Positions 11,744 to 23,569 are shown, counted from the first letter of the stretch. The stretch is DNA of 64,000 bases from Adineta steineri (GCA_905250115.1 CAJNOI010000140.1:192084-256083); one strand, 5' to 3'. Notes: generated by a model not told the origin, from the sequence alone. A program made the numbers and translations.

Positions 11744-12652
11744 ATGATTACATTAAAAATATCTGGATTTGACGTTAAACTACATGAAGAACACGATTTT
11801 AGTTGGTTCAATGATCGATTTTCACATCTATTCTGTATTTTCGATCAACAAGACTCGGGAAATTTGTCTTTTGGTTGTGTAGACCTTCAAACTAATCAAC
11901 GTGTTTTTGTCAAATATGCCGGAGCACGTCCAGAATGTTTCGAGGGTGATCCATGCGAGGCAATCACTCGTCTTCGTCAAGCAGCTGAAGTCTATAAAGC
12001 TTTACAACCACATGAACATCTCATTCCAATGGAAACATCATTTTCAACCAGTAATGGTTTTGCTTTAGTTTTTCAATGGTTTGAAAATAGTGAATGTCTC
12101 CATCCACATTGGTCCTATCCTCCACCGCGCAAATACACCGATATTCGATCACCTTATTATCGTTTTCGACAACTTTCACTCAAACAACGTTTCGATGCAC
12201 TCGATACTATTTTTACTTTTCTCGAACATGTCGATCGGTGTGGCTATGTGGCAATTGACTTCTACGATGGAAACATGTTATATAATTTTGAGATATATGT
12301 GATGAAAATTTGTGACATTGACTTTTTTGAAAAGATGCCTTGTCAACCAAATCAACCACCATGGGGTTCACCGCGTTATTTAGCACCAGAAGAGAATCAG
12401 TCGAATTCAATACTTGATCATAGAACGAATGTTTTTCGAATGGGTGCTTGTGCTTTTGGATTACTTGGTGGCGAACTCAATCACTCATTTTCACTTTGGG
12501 ATGCTAACGAACTCTTGTACACAATAGCTTTGCGTGCTGTTGCTTTGAATCCATTGGAGCGTCATTCCAATATTCCCGAGTTTCTCTTCGAATGGCGAAA
12601 TGCTATTTCTTCGGTAGAAAACAGCATCCAGCGCAACACAAGAAATACATAG
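11744..12652 (+). CDS. Kinase-like protein of bacterial type
   Basis: Uninterrupted 302-residue frame. Kinase landmarks are present in divergent form: VFVKYAG with Lys57 in the ATP-binding place, the loop AIDFYDGNMLYNF (Asp172, Asp175, Asn177) where HRDxxxxN is expected, and CDIDFF (Asp191) for DFG. PRYLAPEE follows for the APE region. This wording (DFYDG and CDIDF) is, to my knowledge, typical of small serine/threonine kinase-like proteins of Bacillus and relatives rather than animal kinases. That, plus the lack of introns, suggests acquisition from bacteria. The 5' flank ends in a splice-acceptor-like tttttttag directly before ATG, so transcripts may carry a spliced leader or 5' UTR intron. 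Catalytic activity is plausible but unproven. Confidence 0.75.
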   Translation: MITLKISGFDVKLHEEHDFSWFNDRFSHLFCIFDQQDSGNLSFGCVDLQTNQRVFVKYAGARPECFEGDPCEAITRLRQAAEVYKALQPHEHLIPMETSFSTSNGFALVFQWFENSECLHPHWSYPPPRKYTDIRSPYYRFRQLSLKQRFDALDTIFTFLEHVDRCGYVAIDFYDGNMLYNFEIYVMKICDIDFFEKMPCQPNQPPWGSPRYLAPEENQSNSILDHRTNVFRMGACAFGLLGGELNHSFSLWDANELLYTIALRAVALNPLERHSNIPEFLFEWRNAISSVENSIQRNTRNT

Positions 12653-12701
12653 ACGAACATGAAAAGTCACCAGGATACTCCTAATATATTTGTTTATGTA
12701 A

Positions 12702-12753
12702 CTTGAGGGTGTGGATATCATTTAATTAATCATGCTCTACCCATGCCCTCAAG
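12702..12753. repeat. Hairpin family element, well preserved
   Basis: Left arm CTTGAGGGTGTGG and right arm CTACCCATGCCCTCAAG, about 50 bp after the kinase-like stop codon. This is one of the clearest copies. Confidence 0.8.
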
Positions 12754-12955
12754 AGTAATAATTTAAATATCGATAAAAAGCGGATCATTCGACAAATATT
12801 TCTAGAAAATAGCTAGCCATAACTATAATGTATTTGTTATATGTTCAAAAAATATATCAAAAACAAAACACGAAAACAATAATTTATATAATATCTTCAA
12901 AAAGTTATATGCATTAATACTACAAACACTGAAAAATAATATATTTATAGTACAT

Positions 12956-13368
12956 TTACCACTTAAGTTGTTCTATACAACAGTTCCCAGCTGTGACAAT
13001 AATATCATTTTTGATATTTTTTAGATTTGTTACATTTATTAAATTTGGTTTCCCACATAAGCATTGTGTACGACGTTTATCCAATGGAACTTCGTTTGTC
13101 ACTCTCCATTCCTATTTGTTCAAAGATTTACTACAGACTGAATAGACTTTTTATTATTACTTACCCTCCGAACTAAGCCCCACTCTTTTTCAACACTTAA
13201 TTTTGTTAATTTTTTTCGAAATTTTTCTCCAACTTTACTTATAACCAATTGTTTTTTATTTGATTGAGGATCTTTTTTAATCCAGGTCGAGTTTGTAAAA
13301 CGTGACCGTATTTGCTGTGAATTTTTGCAAACGAGCTTCATTAATTTTGTTTGTTTTGGAGGACTCAT
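12956..13368 (-). CDS. Small basic protein with CxCG...GNCC zinc-type site
   Basis: Exons 13368-13165 and 13111-12956 on the minus strand, with a 53-bp intron (gtaagt to aaatag) in phase 0. The 119-residue product is rich in Lys/Arg in its first half. Its C-terminus has CLCGKPNL followed by VTAGNCCIEQLKW. The arrangement CxCG, about 20 residues, GxCCIxxL resembles small zinc-binding motifs seen in uncharacterised proteins of large DNA viruses and protists, from memory. Four Cys could hold one zinc ion. Function unknown. Both exons end exactly in phase, which supports the model. Confidence 0.6.
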
Positions 13369-13842
13369 AGTTTATCTAAAATCATATTAAATTACATTTC
13401 GATAGAAAAATTGAAATAAAAATTAGTTTTAATTATCTATTAGTTTGATGTATAGAAAAGATTCGTTAGAAAGTACATAATAAGATTGTTTGCATTTATA
13501 GTAAACGAACAGAAGAACGCAAGAGAATATGCCCACGTGAGCGAAAATTAATCAAGATCTTCGTCTATAATTAAAATATATTTAGACTGATTTTTCTTTT
13601 CTTTCTGTTAAAAGATCGAAAAACGGTGTAGAATTTGGTTATACTAAGTACACGAAGATATACATACATATCAAAATTAGGATGAATTCCTTTTATTACT
13701 TAGTTCTTGCATGCTATAGTTACGGGGACGACATGACAAATGGAAAAGTAGCGTTCTTGCTACTACGTCTCATTATAGATGGTAATCGTATTAGTCTACT
13801 GTTCAAATAATATCTGTTTCACATAAAACCCTAGATTATATA
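13369..13842. other. Intergenic, nothing recognised
   Basis: The 5' flank of the zinc-site gene leads into the purine-rich minisatellite. I see no gene. Confidence 0.45.
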
Positions 13843-14340
13843 GGAGAGAGAAATATAGAAATAGAAAAAGAGAGAAATGGGGCAAAGACAGAACCGAGAG
13901 GAAAAAAGAGAGAAACGGGGCAAGGATAAAAACGAGAGAAAAAGAGAGAAACGGGGCAAAGACAGAACCGAGAGGAAAAAAGAGAGAAACGGCGCAAAGA
14001 GAAAAACGAGAGAAAAAGAGAGAAACGGGGCAAAGACAGAAACGGGAGAAAAAGAGAGAAACCGGGCAAAGACAGGAACGAGAAAAAAAGAGAATCAAGG
14101 TCACGAAAGGGGAAAGAGAGACAGGGTAAAGACAGAACCGAGAGAAAAAATGAGAATCAAGGTCACGAAAGGAGAAAGAGAAACAGGGTAACGAGAAAAA
14201 AGAGAGAAACAGGGTATAGAGAGATAAGGGAGAGACAGGGTAAAAATAAAAAAGAGAGAGTCAAGGTCATGAGAGGAGAGAGAAATAGGGCAAAAATAAA
14301 AATGAGAGAAAGCGAAAACGAGAGAAACGATAAAAAGAAT
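13843..14340. repeat. Purine-rich minisatellite, 36-38 bp units
   Basis: Tandem units of the form GAGAGAAACGGGGCAAAGAC followed by AGAACCGAGAGGAAAAAA, repeated about a dozen times. Variants include a GAATCAAGGTCACGAAAGG unit type. The + strand is almost entirely purine, giving a mirror-like A/G tract. Long open frames here on both strands come from the repeat and are not genes. Confidence 0.85.
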
Positions 14341-14613
14341 CTTATAACGGTCATCCCCTCTTCAACTGGACAAAAGATCACGCGAAGTATCTATTACGAA
14401 ACATTTCCCTTGATCTTATAACGGTCATCACCTCTTCAACTGGACAAAAGATCACGAGAAGTATCTATTACGAAATACTTCCCTTGATCTTATAGCGGTC
14501 ATCACCTCTTTAATTGAATAAAAGATCAAGTGGGGCATCTCGTGACTGTCATTATCCATCATCTGAGCAAAAGGTCAATTGAAGTATCTGATACGGATGA
14601 CTTCCCTTATCAT
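14341..14613. repeat. 74-bp tandem repeat, 3 copies plus a decayed fourth
   Basis: Copies start at 14341, 14415 and 14489 with CTTATAACGGTCATC, then CTCTTCAACTGGACAAAAG and a CCCTTGAT end. A diverged copy (CTGTCATTATCCATCATC) follows to 14613. It adjoins the minisatellite. Confidence 0.85.
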
Positions 14614-16207
14614 CAAAACAAATATATGTAATATTATTTGTCCCTAGCTTATTTAATTTCGATGAAAACGAAACAAAAGTTGATTGGAAAAAAAATATTC
14701 TTAAAGTAAATAGGCATAATCGAAGTTTCCGATTCTGTATGATCTGATAAAAAATGATATCATTCGAAAGAGTATAAAAAACTGAACAAGATGTACTAAT
14801 TTTTTTCAAAATCCATCCATAAATACCTAGAAAAAATTAGAAAAAAAAGATTTTCTTTTTGATGTCGTAATATATATAAGACTGTTTTCTTTTTTTTCCG
14901 AAAGATGTTTTTTCTTTCGTTCTTTCGTTCTTTCATCTTGATTATTCTATTACTCATATATAGACGAACGGACAAGCTTGTACGTATATTATGTACTCAA
15001 TTAAGAAGGAAGAAAAAAAAAAGAATATTGTTATATTGCTCATAATGATGATAGTTCAATCAGAGAAAAAAACGTCATATAAAAATATCGTACTAATAAA
15101 TATTTAAAAGATTATTTATCGGTAAAAAAATATGCCTTTATTTTATTGACCTTATCTTGAAATATATCATCACCTATACTACTGATTCATAGTTCACGTT
15201 CTTAAAAGAAAAATATGGTGGAATGGTTATCGTCAATTAAAAAGAGTGAAAAAGATTGATATAAATTAAACATTAGATCCATCTGGATATTATTATCTTT
15301 TATGACAGATTGACAAATCTCAGATGACTATCGTCAATCAACAGATATGAAAAATAAAATCGACACTATGCACATAGTAACAGCTAGATCTTATCATTGT
15401 CAATCAGAAGATTTAAAAAATAAACATTAAGAGATAATATCTGATATATATTTAGCTCGATTCGAATATAAATATTCACAGAATTTTTTTAGTAAATCAT
15501 TCTATCAATTCACGTATTTATAGTTACTTTTTAATTTTTATAAGTTTTTTTGTTTTTTTGTTAACGCTTTTATTTGTGTAACACTCTTGAGTGCTTACAC
15601 TTTTTGAATACGATATGATTAAGATACAGTGGAGGATGGACACACTAAGGGGTAACAAAAGTGAGGAATCAAAAACAAATTAGAATCCTTGTACAACCAA
15701 CAGAATGACGCGCACGGGGATATGATAGACGAAATAGGTGGCGAAAAGGGGGGAAGAAAGCACACAACACAACCTCTTGAACGAACCAGTAGCCGATGTG
15801 AGGTAGAGGGGGGGGGGTGAGGGTGGGAACGAGCGAGCTTAACTACACACGATCACTCTTACTTAAAAAATCAAGCCACAATATTAGCTGCGACTGATGC
15901 TTGATTTTTAATAAGTTCTATATAATAAATTATGTAAAAAAGCTATATTTTTATTGCTACCAATCTATCTGATTATATAATCAGTCGAGATTACATAAAA
16001 TTCTATAATTAAAGAACGCACGTATGAGTGGTCTAATAAATCTATATAAGAACATATGTCATCATATAAAACAGATAAGGTACATAGACGATCGTAAAAT
16101 ATAAAATGTCAATAATCTATTACAATGGAATATTGTCGATGATTTATATGCGAAATTTTTAATAATTAATTTATTTAAACATAATATACAATTGAGTAGG
16201 AAATATT
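14614..16207. other. Gene-poor, low-complexity region
   Basis: AT-rich DNA with poorly conserved direct repeats around ATCGTCAATCA at 15220-15430. A G-tract of nine or more bases lies near 15812-15820 in a locally purine-rich stretch. No gene is supported. Confidence 0.45.
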
Positions 16208-17305
16208 TTATTCATCTACAATATTTTCATCTGAAACTAATGTATTTTCTGGCTGAATTTGATTTTTATTATGACAACACCAGTTTATTATTTGTCGCCA
16301 ATATTTTTTCTTTAAAATATATTTAACTTGTCGACGATATCGTGATGATGATATAAAAAATAGATAAAAATTAACCTAAAAATAAATATTTAATAAAAGA
16401 AAAAATTTATATATATGATAAAATTTTACCGCATAGTTCAAATTACAAAATGAATAAATAAAAACTTGAATCAAGTGTTCAATTGCTGCTCGTAATTCAC
16501 CAACATTTTTCGAACTAATATTATTGGAATAAATTTTATAACATGTATAAGGAAATGTAACAGTAACAAATAATATAACACGTATTAGAATCATTGCAGT
16601 TATTTGTCGATCAAATCGACGACGTTCAATTGAAATTTGTCGACGAATAATTCGACGAACATTTCCATAAGCTAATAAACTAAATAATGAAGCAATAAGA
16701 ATTGGAAGAAAACCTGCTATAACTGGAAAAAAGAAATATGTCGTATATGCAATCCATATTTGATTTGATAAAATACATCCTAATGATGGATTAACAGCAG
16801 TATAGAAGCTATATAAAAGACTATGCATAAACCAAATAAAAATACTTGCAAATACAAAACATTGAGCTAATTTAAATGTACAAAATTGTCTTAAATGTAA
16901 TCGATAATTTGTTGAAAAAAATTGATCTACAGCAGCAAAACATACCATAGATAATGTTATTAAATTAGCTATTTGATATATCATATTTTTTATTCGACAC
17001 CAAGTAAGTGAATATGATGTTATATCGTAACCATAGATTTTTGGGAGAATATTTATTATTAAAGTAAATAATTGATTGATTAAATTCGAAATTGATTCAA
17101 TTGTTAAATAGAATATACAACGATTATCTCGAAATATTTTTAATTTAGTAAATATTAATAAATTTAAAATATTACCAAAAATTGCAGTAGAATTAATAAT
17201 AAGATTGGCGTAGAAGGAATATTGTGAAGCAAAATTTTGAATTGTTGATGCCATAATGAAGAAATATATGATGAAAAGAATGATATTGACTTGGTTTTTA
17301 TTCAA
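16208..17305 (-). CDS. Rhodopsin-type GPCR, bdelloid-style orphan
   Basis: Exons 17305-16430 and 16375-16208 on the minus strand, with a 54-bp phase-0 intron. The 347-residue product has seven hydrophobic spans: TM1 with GNILNLLIF, TM3 ending VCFAAVDQFFSTN (DQF at the DRY position), a long basic loop 3 (RRIIRRQISIERRRF) and TM7 SFCNLNYAVNFYLFF in place of NPxxY. A basic C-tail ends in SDENIVDE. These features match a large divergent peptide-receptor-like family in bdelloids. Ligand unknown. Translation could also start at Met18 (MASTIQNF). The intron lies inside TM7, and the splice restores NFYLFFISSSRYRRQ. Confidence 0.85.
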
Positions 17306-18075
17306 ATTATTTTCGACGTAATAACAAGCTAGAATTATAATGTCATGAATAAAAGCTAACGTTAAAACTTTAATCGTCTTTACTGATTATTTGATTGACG
17401 CAAACAGACTGGGATTAAATGTACATAAAACTATAGATTTAGCTTTTTTAAAATTTAATAATCCTTTTTTTTTTGCGAACATACAATTCTTTATCTAATA
17501 TTCAGTTCAAAGCATTCCTAAATCGCTATATATGGAAAATAAAACAGGAACTGAATGCCTCGATCAGAGACGTAAAGGTGTTGTATATCAGCCTTGTTGA
17601 CGTTTGCAGTGATCATTTCAATAGATTAAAAGAATATCTGTCCTGGAGAAAGTACTTGTATGGGTACTCGCGCGTGTAATTTTACTGAGAGAAACCCTAC
17701 GGATTATCCTAAATTTCTCGTGTTGTCTATAACGACTATCCATTCACAGTTTTATTTTATTTCTTGAGTACTAATTAATCGATAAAATGATGGTAATTTT
17801 TTTATACTAATAACGTTATAATTATATATATTTTCGATATAAGAAATAGAGTCCTTCATATACAATTAACTTGTTATTTAGTCAAGGATCTTTTTTTGTA
17901 TGATATCATATCTTGACTCTTTCTTTGCAAGATGATGAATCATTATAACACATTCTAGCTTACCTTCGATAAAAAGCGAACGCTATTTCGTAATATCATC
18001 ATTTTATGCCTTTTGATATAGGTAGTTTGCATAGTTTTTCTTATTTTAAAATTAAGAACGAATATTATAAAAGAC
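17306..18075. other. Intergenic, divergent GPCR / acetyltransferase flanks
   Basis: A short plus-strand frame (17473-17679) has no recognisable domain. I see nothing else. Confidence 0.45.
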
Positions 18076-18648
18076 ATGATATCAATTGATTCTAATCATA
18101 CAGTAGATTCATTGACGTATCGTGTAGCGACAACATCAGATTGTGATTTATTAGTTCCATTAATAAATAATGCTTATCGTGGTCCATTGTCATATCAGGG
18201 ATGGACGAATGAAACTGAATTAATTCCTGTATTACGCACAAACCCAAATCAATTGTTGAATTTGATTAATACTGATAGAAATATCATCTTAATGTTTTTC
18301 GGTGAGAATGATCAGATTTTAAAAGGATGTATTTCTTTGTTATATCAAACTGAATCTAAAAGTGCCAGAATCGGTTTATTTTCTGTACGTCCAGATTTAC
18401 AAGCGAGAGGTTATGGAAAGTTTATTTTATCGACTGCTGAAAATTATGCATTGAACAATTGGAATGTTGATTATATTGAATTAAGTGCTCTTATTCAAAG
18501 ACCGGAATTAATAGCTTATTATTCTCGTCGTGGCTATATCGATACTGGTAAAAGACAACCATTTATCATAACAACAGTACCCCCCGAATGTACTATGCGA
18601 GACGATTTGGAACTTTGTACTATGGTTAAATACGTAAAAATAAAATAA
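18076..18648 (+). CDS. GNAT-family N-acetyltransferase
   Basis: Uninterrupted 190-residue frame. The GNAT core is clear: YRVATTSDCDLLVPLINNAY at the N-terminus, strand 4 GLFSVRPDLQARGYGKFIL with the acetyl-CoA loop (QARGYG), and strand 5/helix 5 YYSRRGYIDTGKR. These proteins move an acetyl group from acetyl-CoA to an amine, but the substrate cannot be read from sequence. The length and fold resemble bacterial and fungal single-domain GNATs. Lack of introns in an intron-rich region is compatible with horizontal origin but does not prove it. Confidence 0.85.
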   Translation: MISIDSNHTVDSLTYRVATTSDCDLLVPLINNAYRGPLSYQGWTNETELIPVLRTNPNQLLNLINTDRNIILMFFGENDQILKGCISLLYQTESKSARIGLFSVRPDLQARGYGKFILSTAENYALNNWNVDYIELSALIQRPELIAYYSRRGYIDTGKRQPFIITTVPPECTMRDDLELCTMVKYVKIK

Positions 18649-18740
18649 ATTTCATCATAAAAGTTAAATGCCTTTAGTTACTTAAAACATTCCTGATATG
18701 TAAATCATTGCCAAATTTCATTTATTTTTGTGTATCCTTT

Positions 18741-18824
18741 AGGGGGATGAATGTGAGTGTAAGTTTGGAGTCATCTTGTCTTTATTCTCATCATCACTCA
18801 TACCCCACCCACATCCACACCCAG
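18741..18824. repeat. Hairpin family element, long loop
   Basis: Left arm GGGGGATGAATGTGAGTGT, right arm CCCCACCCACATCCACACCC, about 95 bp after the acetyltransferase stop codon. Confidence 0.6.
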
Positions 18825-19018
18825 ATAGTACTCAAACAATTCATTGATTCTTTTTCATTTATTGTTAAATAACTGAATAAAAAAAGAAATAACCTGATAA
18901 TCACATCATTTATCGAAACAATAGGAAATTTTTATTAGTGCATAATAAAATACAAAATCAGTCAAGTAACCAGTTGCCATTGCTCTTAAAAGATTAATAT
19001 CACAATTTGTGTTACTTT

Positions 19019-20210
19019 TCATGCTCGAATGATATAATGTATGGTTTGATAAGGCGGCATTATGTCGAATGGCTGATTGGAACCTTCAGACGCCGTTGAA
19101 CCCTGTATTGTGTGTGTGTGACTTCCAGCTCTCTTTATTGTAATACCTGTTGCACCATTAGGGATTGTGTGAGTATGACTTCCAGCATCAGTACCATGAC
19201 CACCACCAGATGTTATAGAAAATGATCCGCTAGCGAAAGTTGCACTACCTGTTGTTCCTCCATGATCATGACCCGGATCAGTGTAGGAATGCGTGTGTCC
19301 ACCAGCGGCGACAGTTGACAGTGTACCTGTACCGTGGGTATGCGCAGGCAACTCTGCTACAGTCAATGTATGTGTTGATGCACCTCCAGCAGCCAATAAA
19401 CTACTGCTTTCATCACTACCCAATGGAAATCGATTACGAAAATCAGGCAAATTAAAGGTATTAAAACCGTCACCTGATCCATAAGTTACGCCAATTACGT
19501 TGAATAAATCAGAATAGGTTGTACGAGACACTTGTGAGCCATCGCAGGCTAACCATTTATAATTTGAACTGGTCACAGTTGATAGAGTGCCACTATATAA
19601 AATAATTGTACCAATTGGCAACTCTAAAACAAACATAATTGTAGATTTTTTAAATATAATATGAGTAACAAAGCTTTTCAAGTGTGAAGTTTGATATGGG
19701 AGGCGTTAAACTCGACTACAACAATCGTGGCAAATATACTGATAGTATGATTTTTGATTCTAATCAAATTGAATATCAACTAGAAATTATACAGAAGCAT
19801 TTCTTTCTGTAGTGAATCACATAACGTCTCGTAAAAGAAATTTCAAACGCTTTTCAGATCCCCACATTCTGAAAACAAAATTTTCTACGTTGTGTAGCAG
19901 AATTTTTTTCTCAGCTCTGTATCGCGTTAAAATTGCGAAACTTTTTCACCAAAAAATGATACTTGAAAATTTTATACTTGATATTGCTGTTGTTGCTATA
20001 ATAACAGTTGCTGGAATAGCAATAGCAGCAATAGTTACAGCAATGATGATCGCAAGGAGTACAATTTCAAGTGTTGTTTTAGGTTCAGCAGCTGATTTCC
20101 TAGAAATATTTAAGTTTTTGTTTTGTTAATCATTAAAGAATAGAGGAGACGTACGTTGATCTTGAGGAAATGGTTGGTATTGTACCTGTATCCACTCCCA
20201 CTTGATTCCG
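19019..20210 (-). CDS. Phage-type tail-collar domain protein with probable N-terminal membrane anchor
   Basis: The main exon 19623-19019 encodes a collar domain: PIGTIILYSGTL, YKWLACDGSQVSRTTYSDLF, GDGFNTFNLPDFRNRFPLG, then repeated HTH/HDH motifs (AELPAHTHG, GGHTHSY, GSHTHTI) and an end MPPYQTIHYIIRA. This is the layout of phage tail-collar and microcystin-dependent-protein families. Upstream on the same strand, exon 20099-19978 encodes RKSAAEPKTTLEIV followed by a long hydrophobic span. A tiny exon 20210-20186 precedes it. Phases match (TCA A|AG TTG), which would give a type II membrane protein. The 354-bp intron is long for this genome, so the link is less certain than the domain. The domain source is probably bacterial or phage. 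Confidence 0.65.
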
Positions 20211-22064
20211 CTATTATATTAACAGAGAAAAAAATATGATTTAAACAATACAAAATAGCAAACCGCTGTATTAGAATGCATTGTTGATTTTTTTTTGTTT
20301 CACTTCAATAGTATTCTGATGATTTTCTAATCGAGTTTCTTTAATAAATGAAAAAATGAATGCATTAAAAAATAATATTAGAATTTATTGTTAGTATTTG
20401 TTGCCTCACTACGCCCAGTGAAGAAAATTATGAGTTGCATACACGTATTCATAATAGTCGGCGTTAGAAAAATTTGAAGTTTTTTTTCTCGGAAAAAGAA
20501 CGATTAAATTATTACTTCGGAAAATCAATTCTGTCAAACTGAAAGTTTGATAGGTTGATGACAGTATGCATTCCTTTTAACATTGACATTTAATTTTCAA
20601 TTGGACAGGTGTATGCAGTATGCTCACTGCCACCCTCCTTCCGTCATCTTATACACAGTAACAAATTGATTTTTATTCTTGTTTTTGATATTTAAATACT
20701 TTCCGATGAATTTTTTATAGTCAAATTAAAATAATTGAAGCAGTAAGAACAGAAAGTAAAGAAAAAATTGATCATTGTATTTACGGCTACATTAAAACAA
20801 AACATTTATTACTTCAAGTTACTTCAATCTATTTTAAGCTATATCTGTTACTTGAACTTTTCTTGACACAACGATGGTAGTTTCTTCAATTTTTGAAGAC
20901 CAATACAATATAACATACAAAAGAACTGTTAGATAGTGATGTGTTCTGCTTCTCTTTGTCGTTTTTGGTATTTTCCTCTTGTGATGTGCGAGAGTGTGGG
21001 TGTTGCATATCTATCCTATTTACACTCACACCTTCAAGATAGTTTTAATTTATTCGAACAATGAAGAATACTGCGCATAATTTTGATATTATTTTCGAGT
21101 TACACGTTTTCTTTCTATTACATTGACTATTTTGTGTTCGAAATTTTAATAACCACTTTTTAATCAAATAGAGATATCTAAAAAGCACGAATTATGCCTC
21201 CAATTGGTGATTTTAAGTTATTTTTGAATTGTTATTCAACTTTGATGAAAAGTAAAGAAATGCAAATTACGGATTTTACATCCCAGAAAAAAATTAAATC
21301 TAATTTTATTCTTTTGAGAATGTGCATTGATCTTTATCTACTTTTTTCACAAATTTATATGTAACTTTATCAGAACTCAAGTTAATATAATTTAGCCTGT
21401 TGATTTTAAATGTAATATTCTTTGTGTTTTCTTTTGTTTCTGTTGTCGCTTGACTGCATTTTACAATCCAAAGAAATAAATTTTTTCTTTGAAAATTGTT
21501 TATCTTTCAATGTTGCTTATTACTGAAGCTAAAAAGTAAATATATCTTTGATCTTTTAATAAATTGTTTTTCAAAATTTTAAAGTTTCCATCAAAGAGAC
21601 AATCATCAAACATAATAACAAAAGTTTGTTTGTTTGGTTTATTTAATATTCAAACTCCATGCATAGGCAATACTGTTGAGTATTTTGAAACGGAAATTAT
21701 TTTTTTGTTATTTCAATATTTGAAACAATTAAACTTTGCATGACTGATGTCGGAAATAAAACTCATTTTTCTCTAGCTGTATATCAGGATTTTGTTTAAT
21801 AGATTCCCTTGTTTTTTGCTCCAATAAATTCAGACTCAAAAATCACTTTTTACTCTATTATTTCTAATAGAATGCTGTTTAATTTCTTCACCGAAAGTGA
21901 CTGCGTAGGCTAATATTATAGAAAAAAATATTTTCTTTTGTTTTTCTCTCTATGATAACAACAACATACGACGAGAGAAGTTTTGATATATAAATAACAG
22001 CATAAATACATTTTGAAGCATTTATTACAGTTACATTTCACAATATCTTGCAAGTAAAAAGTAC
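20211..22064. other. Intergenic with one hairpin
   Basis: About 1.85 kb of AT-rich DNA, with a hairpin at 20991-21038. A TATA-like GATATATAAATAA lies near 21983, about 80 bp before the NHL gene start. No other gene seen. Confidence 0.45.
20991..21038. repeat. Hairpin family element
   Basis: Left arm AGAGTGTGGGTGT, right arm ACACTCACACCTTCAAG, loop about 20 bases. Confidence 0.7.
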
Positions 22065-23569
22065 ATGTCGCTTCAATTTCAAACAAAAATCGTCTTTTGG
22101 ACGTTCTTTCTTATTATGGTACTGTGCGATGATATTTCAGGTAAGCTTTTTGAAAATTAACCATGAAGAATATTTTTTCGTATATACGATGATGTACGAG
22201 TCGATGTTTATTTAGCACTTAACAATGTGTCATCGTATGCGTACTGGGCTGTAAATGGGACAACGATCGCTGGCAAAGCTAATGGCACAAGTGGTTCAGC
22301 AGTTGGTTATCTTAGTCTAAATGAAGGTATATTTATTTCAGATGCTGATACACTTTATATTGGTGATGCTGGCAACAATAGAATAGTAGTCGTACCACTT
22401 AATAGCATGAGTAGCATAAGTATTATCGGAGCTGGATACGGTTCTAACCTCAATCAATTTTACTATCCAAGCGGTGTTTTTGTTACGAGTGCATACATCT
22501 ACATTACGGATACTTATAACCATCGAGTGCAGAAATGGTTTAGAAACGCTACAAATCCGGTTACGATAGTTGGATCATCATATATTAGTTATGCTTATTT
22601 TCCGTTTATTGACAAGTACAATAACTTATATTTGAGTGACTGTGGATATAGCCAGGTGATCCGTTTTGCGCCGAATTCTTCATCTCCTGTCATAGTGGCT
22701 GGAAACGGTACAAGCGGATCCGCAGCATCTCAACTTGGTTGTCCACTTGGGATTTCTGTCGATGATTCTGGAACAGTGTACGTTGCCGATTATTGGAACC
22801 ATCGAATTCAAAAATGGGTCTATGGAGCATCATCTGGAGTTACTGTCGCTGGAAACGGATCGATTGGAAACAGTTTGATGCAACTTAACTATCCTAAATC
22901 GGTTGTTGTTGATACAAATGGATACATGTATATTGTTGACACCGGAAATAATAGAATCGTCAAGTGGGCACCTAATGCAAATTCGGGTGTCTGTATTATT
23001 GCTTGTTCAGGTGTTTCTGGAAATCAAATGAATCAGCTCAGTGGTCCAGTAAGTCTAGCATTTGATAGTCAAGGATCTATCTATATTGGGGATATGGGAA
23101 GTAATCGAGTGCAAAAGTTTCAAAATATGAATAATACAGGTAAGGATAGAACAATAAAAATGACTTTCATATCATTAAAGATTTTTTAGGTCCAACAACA
23201 ACTACAATACAAATGACATTTACAAGTCCACTCAGTAATTTAATAGTTTCATCTACAAGTAATCGAAATAAATAATATTGTTAGAAATAATGCTACTTTT
23301 TTGTTTAGATGGAACTAAAACAACTATTTCATCAACACACATGGTAACATCTAGAATATGTAAGGGATTTTGTCACTCCATTGTCAGTATCTGATACGTA
23401 AATGACTTTCTTTTCAGTGACTAATGCAACGGTTCGAATAATATCGACTTCGACAACTCCCATGCAATCGATGATAACAATAAGATCGGCTTCAACAAGT
23501 CCCATGATATCAATAATAGCTATTACAGCTGTGATAATGATATCGCATTTATACACATTCAATTTCTGA
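22065..23569 (+). CDS. NHL-repeat ectodomain protein, secreted with GPI-type tail
   Basis: Five exons: 22065-22140, 22216-23139, 23190-23258, 23309-23359 and 23418-23569. All introns are 50-75 bp and phase 1. The 423-residue product has a signal peptide (LQFQTKIVFWTFFLIMVLC), then about five or six NHL blades (VYVADYWNHRIQKWVYG, MYIVDTGNNRIVKWAPN, IYIGDMGSNRVQKF) forming a beta-propeller. A Ser/Thr-rich stalk (STSTTPMQSMITIRSAST) and a hydrophobic C-terminus after it look like a GPI-attachment signal. NHL propellers bind proteins, RNA or ligands. Here the topology points to the cell surface. The stalk is split over three small exons. Family is sure; ligand unknown. Confidence 0.85.

Noticed and set aside
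13796-14191. Long open frames on both strands over the minisatellite
   Set aside because: They arise from repeat units lacking stop codons. The translation is a monotonous Lys/Arg/Glu or Phe/Leu/Ser string with no gene-like feature.
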